Shown here piece after piece: positions 1-5,905 of a DNA stretch of 6,847 bases (its first letter is position 1; each line of letters begins with the position of its first letter). The notes below the pieces were generated by a model. The model did no database searches and was not told where the DNA came from. It was given only the letters and a program-made list of their open reading frames with translations. The DNA is taken from the NCBI GenBank assembly GCA_947631525.1, contig CANRLQ010000054.1:1-6847 (forward strand). The letters are read 5' to 3'. The stretch comes from an uncultured Bacilli bacterium (lineage in GTDB: Bacteria > Bacillota_I > Bacilli_A > RF39 > UBA660). Position numbers and translations under genes: made by a program.

Positions 1-870
1 AAAGATAATTTTTATCAAAAATATGGTGATATTTTAGATATTCCTAAAACATATATATATAAATGTTTTACTAAGTTAGAAAAAAATAAAATAAAGAATT
101 TTATGTATCCTTTAATATTAAAACCAGGTGATGGGATTTTGTATTATGAACATAAATTTCTAAATCAAGCTAAAGTGTATAAATTAAAAAATTATGATGA
201 ATTAGTAGATGTAATAAAAACAATTGAAAGTTCTGGCTATGATGGTAATTTAATTATTCAAGAATTTATACCAGGCGATGATTCAAATTTATTTGATAGT
301 ATTTTTTATGTTGACAAAAATCATAATATTCAATTACAATCATTTGCTCAAATTGGTCTTCAAGAACATTCGAGTACTGGAGTAGGTAATTGTACATTAT
401 TGATAAATGGCTACAATGAATACAACAATACTAATATAATTGTTAATAAATTAAAAAAATTTTTAGAGCAAATAAATTATAATGGAATAGCTGAATTTGA
501 TTTAAAATATGATTGTAGAGATAAAAAATTTAAAGTATTTGAAATAAATCCAAGACAAGCAAGAAGTAGTTATTATCTAACTGCCTTAAATTGTAATTTG
601 ATAAAATATTTAGTAGATGATTTAATATATAATGAAAAAAAAGAATTTAAATTTTTGAAACAAGAAATGTGTTTAACTTTTGTACCAAAAAGTGTTATTA
701 AAAAACATGTTTTAAATACTAAATATAAAAAAGAAGTATTTAAGCTATATAGAAAACACAAAGTAGTAAATCCTTTAAAATGCAAAAAAGATAAAAATTT
801 TAAAAGAAAACTTTGGCTTTTTGTTAGAGATTTAAATTACAATAAAAAATATAGAAGAAATGAGTGGTAA
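1..870 (+). CDS. ATP-grasp carboxylate–amine ligase (D-aspartate ligase-like), 5' end missing
   Basis: The reading frame is open from base 1, so the gene starts before the window; the first internal ATG at 103 is not the start. 289 residues of a protein family usually near 400 are visible. The frame opens with a linker (YGDILDIPKTYIY, residues 8–20) typical of carboxylate–amine ligases. The ATP-binding lysine region follows (YPLILKPGDG, 36–45), then a hinge-like IIQEFIPGDD (85–94). The metal/ATP-binding end of the fold is EFDLKY (165–170) and VFEINPRQARSS (179–190), with the acidic residue and NPR expected of ATP-grasp enzymes. The C-terminal tail is very basic. Such enzymes use ATP to join a carboxylate to an amine; the closest remembered relatives include Asl-type D-aspartate ligases acting on peptidoglycan precursors, but the substrate cannot be read from sequence. 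It ends 2 nt before asnB, so the two are probably co-translated. Fold call secure; substrate uncertain. Confidence 0.85.
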   Translation, partial: KDNFYQKYGDILDIPKTYIYKCFTKLEKNKIKNFMYPLILKPGDGILYYEHKFLNQAKVYKLKNYDELVDVIKTIESSGYDGNLIIQEFIPGDDSNLFDSIFYVDKNHNIQLQSFAQIGLQEHSSTGVGNCTLLINGYNEYNNTNIIVNKLKKFLEQINYNGIAEFDLKYDCRDKKFKVFEINPRQARSSYYLTALNCNLIKYLVDDLIYNEKKEFKFLKQEMCLTFVPKSVIKKHVLNTKYKKEVFKLYRKHKVVNPLKCKKDKNFKRKLWLFVRDLNYNKKYRRNEW

Positions 871-872
871 AA

Positions 873-2705
873 ATGTGTGGTTTTACAGGCTATATAAACA
901 AAAAAGAAAAAGATAAAAAGGTAATTGATAAAATGAGTAAGTTAATTGAACATCGTGGACCAGATGATTATTCCTGTTACGAAGATAATGATGCTGTTCT
1001 AGCTTTTAGAAGACTTAGTATTATCGATTTAAAAAATGGAAGACAACCAATGTTTAATGAAGATGAATCATTAGTAATTATCTTTAATGGTGAAATATAT
1101 AACTTTCAAGAATTAAAAGAAGATTTGATAAAAAAAGGCCATAAATTTAAAAATAATAGTGATACAGAGACTATATTACATGGTTACGAAGAATATAAAG
1201 AAAAAATAGTTGATAAATTAAGAGGTATGTTTGCTTTTGTAATATGGGATATAAAAAAGAAAGAGATGTTTGGAGCAAGAGATCCATTTGGAATAAAACC
1301 ATTTTATTATACAAAACAAAATGATACATTTATGTTTTCATCAGAAATAAAAACGTTTTTACCACATCCTGATTTTAAAAAGGAACTAAATAAAGAAGCA
1401 TTAAAACCATATCTAACATTTCAATATTCAGCTTTAGAGGAAACATTTTTTAAAGGTGTTTATCGTTTAAAACCAGGACATTTAATTAAATATAAAAATG
1501 GTGAAATAACTATAAAAAAATATTTCAATTATAAATACAAAGAACAAAAACAAGAATTTGAAAAATTAGTTGATGAATTAAACAATGATATAAAAGAATC
1601 AGTAAAATATCATAAAATAAGTGATGTTAAAGTAGGTGCTTTTTTATCAGGTGGTGTTGATTCAAGTTATGTTGTATCTATCCTAAAGCCAAATGAAACT
1701 TTTTCAGTAGGTTTTGATTATGAAAAATTTAATGAAACAAATTATTCTAAAGAATTATCTGATTTATTAAATATTGAAAATAAAAGAAAATTAATTAATG
1801 CAGATGAATTTTTTGAAGCATTACCTAATGTACAATATTATTCTGATGAACCACATGCAAATTTATCAGCTGTACCCTTATATTTTTTGTCAGAATTAGC
1901 TAGAAAAGATGTAACAGTTGTTCTTTCTGGAGAAGGAGCAGATGAATTATATGGAGGGTATGAAGAATATTATACTTCTACAGTTTTTAAATGTTATAAA
2001 AAAATACCATATATTATTAGAAAAGGAATTAAAAATATTGTTTCAAAATTTCCTTATTTCAAAGGGCAAGGCTTTTTAATCAAAGGTGGAAAAAAATTAG
2101 AAGAATATTATATTGGTCAGGCTTTCATTATGGATGATGATGAAGCCAATAATATTTTAAACAATCAATATAAATCAAAATTATCATTTAGAGATATAAC
2201 AAAACCATATTTTGATGAAGTAAAAGATCAAGATGATGTTACTAAAATGCAATATATCGATATGAATTTATGGTTACCAAATGATATATTACTTAAAGCT
2301 GATAAAATGACAATGGCACATTCACTTGAACTTAGAGTTCCATTTTTAGATAGAGAATTGTTTAAAAAAAGTATAACTATTCCTACTAAATATAAGATAA
2401 GTAATGGAACAACAAAATATGTTTTAAGAAAAGCAAGTGAAAAAGAAGTACCTTTAGAGTGGGCTAAAAGGAAGAAAAAAGGTTTCCCAGTTCCATTTTC
2501 AATTTGGATTCGTGAAGAAAAGTATTATAAAAAAGTTAAAGAAATGCTTGAAAGTGATATATGCAAAAAATTCTTTAATCAAGATATTGTTTTAGATTTA
2601 TTAGAAAAACATTATCAAAATAAAGAAAATAATGGAAGAAAAATATATACCATTTATTCATTTCTTATATGGTATAAAAAATATTTTATTGAATTAAATA
2701 ATTAA
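873..2705 (+). CDS. asnB: Glutamine-hydrolysing asparagine synthetase (AsnB family)
   Basis: Catalyses ATP-dependent transfer of glutamine amide nitrogen to a carboxylate, classically aspartate to asparagine, in the cytoplasm. The start is ATG at 873, not the in-frame GTG at 864, because the class II glutaminase nucleophile must be Cys2 after Met removal (MCGFTGY). The glutaminase domain spans about 2–200 with RGPDD (28–32), FNGEIYNF (71–78), DTETILHGYEEY (97–108) and ARDPFGIKPFYY (135–146). The synthetase domain has the PP-loop LSGGVDSS (258–265), SGEGADELYGGYEEY (352–366) and LPNDILLKADKMTMAHSLELR (468–488). At 610 residues it is full length and has no visible lesion. It begins 2 nt after the ATP-grasp gene, with a weak SD-like GAGTGG lying inside the end of that gene. 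The same family includes AsnH-type enzymes that amidate wall components, so the acceptor could be something other than free aspartate. Confidence 0.95.
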   Translation: MCGFTGYINKKEKDKKVIDKMSKLIEHRGPDDYSCYEDNDAVLAFRRLSIIDLKNGRQPMFNEDESLVIIFNGEIYNFQELKEDLIKKGHKFKNNSDTETILHGYEEYKEKIVDKLRGMFAFVIWDIKKKEMFGARDPFGIKPFYYTKQNDTFMFSSEIKTFLPHPDFKKELNKEALKPYLTFQYSALEETFFKGVYRLKPGHLIKYKNGEITIKKYFNYKYKEQKQEFEKLVDELNNDIKESVKYHKISDVKVGAFLSGGVDSSYVVSILKPNETFSVGFDYEKFNETNYSKELSDLLNIENKRKLINADEFFEALPNVQYYSDEPHANLSAVPLYFLSELARKDVTVVLSGEGADELYGGYEEYYTSTVFKCYKKIPYIIRKGIKNIVSKFPYFKGQGFLIKGGKKLEEYYIGQAFIMDDDEANNILNNQYKSKLSFRDITKPYFDEVKDQDDVTKMQYIDMNLWLPNDILLKADKMTMAHSLELRVPFLDRELFKKSITIPTKYKISNGTTKYVLRKASEKEVPLEWAKRKKKGFPVPFSIWIREEKYYKKVKEMLESDICKKFFNQDIVLDLLEKHYQNKENNGRKIYTIYSFLIWYKKYFIELNN

Positions 2706-2708
2706 TTA

Positions 2709-2737
2709 TTGAAAAAAAGATTTATTAATGTTAAAAT
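2709..2737 (+). promoter_or_regulatory. Sigma-A promoter with extended -10 upstream of ireB
   Basis: TTGAAA (2709–2714) and TAAAAT (2732–2737) are separated by exactly 17 nt, and TG at 2729–2730 one base before the -10 gives the extended form TGtTAAAAT. It starts within 4 nt of the asnB stop and faces ireB, whose start codon is about 38 nt downstream of the -10. This gives the ireB operon a transcript start of its own. No terminator hairpin is evident between asnB and this promoter, so read-through from asnB is also possible. Confidence 0.75.
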
Positions 2738-2774
2738 ATAGTTATATTCATAATAGGTAATTGGTGGTGATAAT

Positions 2775-3014
2775 ATGGACATGACAAAGGTATATAATGT
2801 AGATGAATTTAAGGATGCTGTAACTTTAGCAACTTTAAAAGAAGTATCTAATATTTTAAGTGAAAGAGGTTATAATCCAATTAATCAAATTGTAGGTTAT
2901 TTGATGAGTGGTGATCCTGGATATATAACATCATATAAAGATGCTAGAGCCAAAATAACAAGCTTAAATCAAACAAAAATATTAGAAGTATTAGTAAAAG
3001 AAGTTATTAAATAA
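2775..3014 (+). CDS. ireB: IreB family regulatory protein (UPF0297/YrzL)
   Basis: A 79-residue cytoplasmic protein with the family signature GYNPINQIVGYLMSGDPGYI (residues 32–51) followed by SYKDAR (53–58); the length is typical. In Enterococcus faecalis IreB is phosphorylated by the PASTA kinase IreK on N-terminal threonines and acts as a negative regulator of cephalosporin resistance. Here Thr4 is present but the position corresponding by simple count to the second site (7) is Tyr. The start is supported by an SD-like GGTGGTGAT at 2763–2771, just upstream of the ATG. It is the first gene of the ireB–ruvX–DUF1292 block conserved across Firmicutes. alaS, the usual upstream neighbour, is absent; asnB lies there instead. 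The stop overlaps the ruvX start (taATG), implying coupled translation. Confidence 0.95.
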   Translation: MDMTKVYNVDEFKDAVTLATLKEVSNILSERGYNPINQIVGYLMSGDPGYITSYKDARAKITSLNQTKILEVLVKEVIK

Positions 3015-3439
3015 TGCGTTGTTTAGGATTAGATTTAGGAACACGAACACTTGGAATATCGATAAGTGATAAAACAAATACTATTGCTTCTGTTTATAAA
3101 ACAATAAGATTTGAAGAACAAAATTATAATGTATTATTTGAACCATTAAAAGAAATAATTGAAAAAGAGAATATAACAAAATTAGTTTTAGGATTACCTA
3201 AAAATATGAATAATTCATTAGGCTTTAGAGCTGAAGAAACAATTTTATTTAAAGAAGAATTAGAAAAAAAGCTAAATATTGAAGTTGTATTGCAGGATGA
3301 AAGATTAACTACTATTGAGGCAAATAACTATTTATTAAAATCGGATATGTCGAGAAAAAAAAGAAAGCAAAAGATTGATTCTTTAGCTGCTAATATAATA
3401 CTTCAAACATATTTAGATAAAGAGAAAGGAAAATTATAA
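3014..3439 (+). CDS. ruvX: RuvX/YqgF family RNase H-fold nuclease (putative pre-16S rRNA nuclease)
   Basis: Full-length 141-residue member of the YqgF/RuvX family, an RNase H-like fold annotated as a putative Holliday junction resolvase and, from E. coli work, implicated in 16S rRNA 5'-end maturation. Visible motifs are the first acidic strand GLDLGTRTLGISISD (5–19, with Asp7), LVLGLPKNMNNSLGFRAE (57–74), QDERLTT (94–100) and the terminal KIDSLAANIILQTYL (120–134, Asp122). These supply the acidic residues expected of the active site. The ATG shares one base with the ireB stop and has little SD of its own, so translation probably depends on coupling. Its own stop overlaps the DUF1292 start by one base in the same way. 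Confidence 0.95.
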   Translation: MRCLGLDLGTRTLGISISDKTNTIASVYKTIRFEEQNYNVLFEPLKEIIEKENITKLVLGLPKNMNNSLGFRAEETILFKEELEKKLNIEVVLQDERLTTIEANNYLLKSDMSRKKRKQKIDSLAANIILQTYLDKEKGKL

Positions 3440-3732
3440 TGGAAGAAAAAATGACTTTTAAAGTATATGATGATGAAGGAAAAGAAATAGAATGTGAAGT
3501 TTTATTTACATTTGAATCAGAAGAAACTAAAAAGAATTATATGGTTTATACTGACAATACAAAGGATGAAGAAGGTAATATTAAAGTATATGCTTCAATA
3601 TATGAACCAGATAAAGATGAAACTAAATTAGAACCTATAACTACAGATCATGAATGGAAAATAATTGAAAAAATATTAGAAGAACTTCAAGAAGAAGCAA
3701 AGAATGCTGCTGATGGTGAAGAGGAGCAATAA
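3439..3732 (+). CDS. DUF1292 family protein (YrzB-like), unknown function
   Basis: A 97-residue acidic protein of the DUF1292 family, the usual third member of the ireB–ruvX–yrzB block. The family core is seen as FKVYDDEGKEIECEVLFTFE (7–26), the YMVYTD strand (34–39) and the VYASIYEPD segment (50–58) that usually follows; the tail is Glu-rich (EELQEEAKNAADGEEEQ). No catalytic motif, signal peptide or membrane segment is seen, and no function is established for the family. A good SD (AGAAAGGA, 3423–3430) lies 8 nt before the ATG, which overlaps the ruvX stop (taATG). The last codons form the 5' arm of a terminator-like hairpin and the stop codon lies in its loop. Confidence 0.9.
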   Translation: MEEKMTFKVYDDEGKEIECEVLFTFESEETKKNYMVYTDNTKDEEGNIKVYASIYEPDKDETKLEPITTDHEWKIIEKILEELQEEAKNAADGEEEQ

Positions 3733-3743
3733 TCCTCTTTTTT
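3719..3743 (+). terminator. Terminator-like hairpin at the DUF1292/mltG junction
   Basis: AAGAGGA (3719–3725) pairs perfectly with TCCTCTT (3733–3739) around a 7-nt loop, followed by four more T. The loop contains the DUF1292 stop codon (TAA, 3730–3732). The U-run ends only 4 nt before the mltG ATG. The 7-bp stem is modest, so partial termination or attenuation is more likely than a full stop. A ribosome terminating at the loop would prevent folding. Confidence 0.6.
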
Positions 3744-3747
3744 AATT

Positions 3748-4830
3748 ATGAAAAAAAGAAAATTAAAAATCATTCCTTGTTTAATTTTTGGAGTAATTTT
3801 ATTATTAATCATAGCTGTAGTATCCCTTTTTATAGCCTATAATGTAGGAATTAGTAAGGTAAACAATAGTGATAAAGTAATAGAGTTTAATGTTCCTGAA
3901 AATGCCACATATTATTCTTTATCTTATAATTTGAAAAAGAAAAATTTAATAAAATCAGAATTTTTTTATAAAATATATTTAAAATTAAATAAGCCAAGTA
4001 ATTTAAAAGCAGGTAATTATAGTTTAAAATCAAACATGGATTTAAATGAAATTATTAAAATATTAAGTAATGATCCAAATTATAAATCAGATATCAGAAT
4101 AACCTTTAAAGAAGGTTTAAATATGAGAAATATAATCAAAATTATAACTCAAAATACTAAAATAACAGAGAGTGATATTTTATTAAAATTGAATGATGAA
4201 AATTATTTAAATGAGCTTATAAAAAAATATTGGTTTTTAACAAATGAAATAAAAAATAAAGATATTTATTATTCATTAGAAGGATATCTATTTCCCGATA
4301 CATATGATTTCAACAAAAATGTAACAATTGATAAAATTTTTGATGCAATGCTTGATAATACACAAAAAAAATTACAACCATATAAAACTAGTATTAATAA
4401 CAGTAAATATACATATCATCAATTATTAACACTTGCTTCTATCGTTGAATTAGAATCAGTTGGTAATGATCGTAGTGGAGTAGCGGGAGTATTTTATAAT
4501 AGACTTAATAATAATTGGTCACTTGGTAGTGATGTTACAACCTATTATGGTGCTAAAATAGATATTAATGAAAGAGATTTATATCAAGCAGAATTAGATG
4601 ATTATAATGCATATAATACAAGAAATAGTCAAATGGCCGGTAAACTTCCAATTGGTCCTATTTGCAATCCAGGAATTGATTCAGTAGCTGCTGTTTTAAA
4701 TCCGACAAAAAGTAATTATTTTTACTTTGTTGCTGATAAAAATAAAAAAACATATTACAGTAAAACATATAATGAACATTTAGCTATTATAAATAAGCTT
4801 AAAAAGGATGACTTATGGTACGAATATTAG
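3748..4830 (+). CDS. mltG: Endolytic transglycosylase MltG (YceG-like)
   Basis: A membrane-anchored lytic transglycosylase that cleaves nascent peptidoglycan glycan strands. A KKRK-rich start precedes one transmembrane segment (about 8–31), giving an N-in, C-out topology. A LysM-like region covers about 44–105 (EFNVPENATYYSLSYNL, AGNYSL). The catalytic domain has LEGYLFPDTYDF (177–188), ASIVELES (230–237) with Glu234 matching the catalytic glutamate of E. coli MltG, GVFYNRL (247–253), LGSDVTTYYG (259–268), YNTRNSQMAGKLPIGPICNPG (289–309) and YFYFVAD (324–330). At 360 residues it is complete. The ATG at 3748 is the only plausible start: TAA lies in frame at 3730 and no ATG, GTG or TTG falls between. 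No SD precedes it, so initiation may rely on ribosomes finishing DUF1292 15 nt upstream. Its 3' end overlaps the methyltransferase gene by 16 nt. Confidence 0.95.
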   Translation: MKKRKLKIIPCLIFGVILLLIIAVVSLFIAYNVGISKVNNSDKVIEFNVPENATYYSLSYNLKKKNLIKSEFFYKIYLKLNKPSNLKAGNYSLKSNMDLNEIIKILSNDPNYKSDIRITFKEGLNMRNIIKIITQNTKITESDILLKLNDENYLNELIKKYWFLTNEIKNKDIYYSLEGYLFPDTYDFNKNVTIDKIFDAMLDNTQKKLQPYKTSINNSKYTYHQLLTLASIVELESVGNDRSGVAGVFYNRLNNNWSLGSDVTTYYGAKIDINERDLYQAELDDYNAYNTRNSQMAGKLPIGPICNPGIDSVAAVLNPTKSNYFYFVADKNKKTYYSKTYNEHLAIINKLKKDDLWYEY

Positions 4831-5396
4831 ATTTAGAGATATATGCTAAGGAAAATAATATTCCTATAATGGAAAAAGATGGTATAGAGTTTTTGCTTGA
4901 TTATATAAAAAAAAATAATATTAGAAATATGTTAGAAATAGGTGCAGCTATAGGCTATTCTTCTATACGTATGTGTTTAGTTAATGAAAATGTTAATGTT
5001 ACAACTGTTGAAAGAGATGATATAAGATATGAAGAGGCTATTAAAAATATAAATTTATTTAATTTAGAAGATAGAATTAAAATATATCATTGTGATGCTT
5101 TTGAATTATGTTTAGAAGATAAATATGATTTAATATTTATAGATGCCGCTAAAAGTCAATATATTAAGTTTTTTGAGAAATTTAAAAATAATTTAAGTGA
5201 TAGTGGTGTTATTGTTTCAGATAATTTAAATTTTCATGGATTAACACATACAAAAGAAGAAATAAAAAGCAGAAATGTAAGGGGTATTGTTAGAAAATTG
5301 AATAATTATATTGATTTTCTAAAAAATAATAATGAATTTATAACAAAATTTTATGATATTGGAGATGGAATATCTATTAGCAAAAGGAGCAATTAA
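4815..5396 (+). CDS. trmR: SAM-dependent O-methyltransferase, TrmR/YrrM-like (tRNA 5-hydroxyuridine)
   Basis: A class I methyltransferase of the catechol-type O-methyltransferase family. SAM motif I is MLEIGAAIGYSS (39–50), the acidic ribose-binding residue is in TTVERDD (63–69), the metal-binding FIDAAK is at 108–113 with Asp110, and SDN (135–137) supplies further metal ligands. Length (193 aa) is slightly short of B. subtilis YrrM but all core motifs are present. Its place directly after mltG matches B. subtilis yrrL–yrrM, where YrrM (TrmR) methylates 5-hydroxyuridine at tRNA position 34 to 5-methoxyuridine; the function is inferred from that synteny and the motifs. The ATG at 4815 has an SD (AGGA, 4805–4808) 6 nt upstream inside mltG. 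The yrrN/yrrO (U32 peptidase-like) genes that follow in B. subtilis are absent here. Confidence 0.85.
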   Translation: MVRILDLEIYAKENNIPIMEKDGIEFLLDYIKKNNIRNMLEIGAAIGYSSIRMCLVNENVNVTTVERDDIRYEEAIKNINLFNLEDRIKIYHCDAFELCLEDKYDLIFIDAAKSQYIKFFEKFKNNLSDSGVIVSDNLNFHGLTHTKEEIKSRNVRGIVRKLNNYIDFLKNNNEFITKFYDIGDGISISKRSN

Positions 5397-5409
5397 ATTG
5401 CTTCTTTTG
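5381..5409 (+). terminator. Hairpin terminator closing the mltG–trmR unit
   Basis: CAAAAGGAGCAAT (5381–5393) pairs with ATTGCTTCTTTTG (5397–5409): 13 positions with a single G·U, around a 3-nt loop. The loop (5394–5396) is exactly the methyltransferase stop codon TAA. The 3' arm is U-rich, so the lower A·U pairs can act as the U-tract of an intrinsic terminator. It separates the operon from the tRNA promoter about 33 nt downstream. Confidence 0.75.
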
Positions 5410-5441
5410 TAGAATTTTATCAAAAAAATTCATAAAAAGTA

Positions 5442-5470
5442 TTGTCAAATCATAAAAAATAATGTATACT
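5442..5470 (+). promoter_or_regulatory. Promoter of tRNA-Ile
   Basis: TTGTCA (5442–5447) and TATACT (5465–5470) with a 17-nt spacer are close to the sigma-A consensus. The expected start near 5477 leaves a leader of about 13 nt before the mature tRNA at 5490. It follows directly after the terminator of the preceding operon. Confidence 0.8.
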
Positions 5471-5489
5471 TTAATAGTCATATATTTAT

Positions 5490-5566
<77 letters not shown>

Positions 5567-5579
5567 TTGTAGATAGCAA

Positions 5580-5599
5580 ACTCGGATACTTTCGAGTAT
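5580..5599 (+). other. Small alternative hairpins in the tRNA 3' trailer
   Basis: Two overlapping, mutually exclusive stems are visible between the tRNA and its terminator. ATACT/AGTAT (5586–5599) closes a UUCG tetraloop. ACTCG/CGAGT (5580–5584 with 5593–5597) closes an 8-nt loop. They probably sit in the trailer removed during 3' processing. No regulatory role is evident. Confidence 0.4.
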
Positions 5600-5610
5600 A
5601 AGAATAGATT

Positions 5611-5636
5611 ACTAACTAGAAATAGTTAGTTTTTTT
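5611..5636 (+). terminator. Intrinsic terminator of tRNA-Ile
   Basis: Perfect 8-bp stem ACTAACTA (5611–5618) with TAGTTAGT (5623–5630) around a GAAA tetraloop, followed directly by six T (5631–5636) that extend the T at the end of the stem. It lies 44 nt after the tRNA CCA end and terminates the tRNA transcript. Confidence 0.9.
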
Positions 5637-5640
5637 CTAC

Positions 5641-5905
5641 CTAAAAATAAAGAAAAAGTAATAATAATTTTTGAGATAGTAACTAACAAGTTAAAGATAA
5701 GCAAATATAAAAAATAAATGAACTATACAATCAAACACAAATTAAATATTAAATTAGAAGAAATAAAAATATTATTAATATAAAAAAAACAGTTTATTAA
5801 ATAATAATTTACCTTTGTTTAATGAAAATAAAGAATAATATAATTAATACGATACATAGTATAAAATTCTATTTACAAAATAAACATTTTCTGCTACAAT
5901 ATGAT
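5641..5905. other. Gene-less AT-rich spacer
   Basis: About 265 nt of extremely AT-rich DNA rich in A-runs and ATTA/TAAT words. No convincing gene, ribosome binding site or RNA fold is seen on either strand. The longest ATG-led frame noticed (from 5718, 21 codons) has no SD. The stretch lies beyond the truncated end of the IS110 relic and may contain further decayed element sequence that is no longer recognisable. The only positive signal is a promoter-like pair at 5872–5900. Confidence 0.5.
5872..5900 (+). promoter_or_regulatory. Promoter-like sequence with no obvious gene
   Basis: TTTACA (5872–5877) and TACAAT (5895–5900) have a 17-nt spacer, and TG at 5892–5893 gives an extended -10 (TGcTACAAT). 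Transcription would run rightward into and antisense to the decayed transposase. In such AT-rich DNA chance matches are common, but the full combination is better than background. No downstream gene on the plus strand is evident before about 6485. Confidence 0.35.

Noticed and set aside
573..785. Minus-strand 70-codon frame inside the ATP-grasp gene
   Set aside because: It is antisense to a strongly supported coding region, has no SD and shows no recognisable motif; it is a shadow frame.
103..870. ATP-grasp gene beginning at ATG 103
   Set aside because: The frame is open to base 1 and the upstream residues (PKTYIY and neighbours) match the family, so 103 is an internal methionine.
1..2705. 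RiPP-type cluster (graspetide or lasso peptide) suggested by ATP-grasp plus asparagine synthetase
   Set aside because: No precursor peptide, protease or PqqD-like recognition element is visible, and the ATP-grasp protein looks like a carboxylate–amine ligase instead. Upstream sequence is not available to exclude it fully.
5718..5783. Short plus-strand frame of 21 codons in the AT-rich spacer
   Set aside because: No ribosome binding site, low-complexity Lys/Ile/Leu composition, and expected by chance in such DNA.
5641..5905. C-terminal part of the IS110 transposase in the spacer
   Set aside because: Reading on in the minus strand past about 5905 gives only low-complexity hydrophobic residues with no family motif, so it was not added to the pseudogene.
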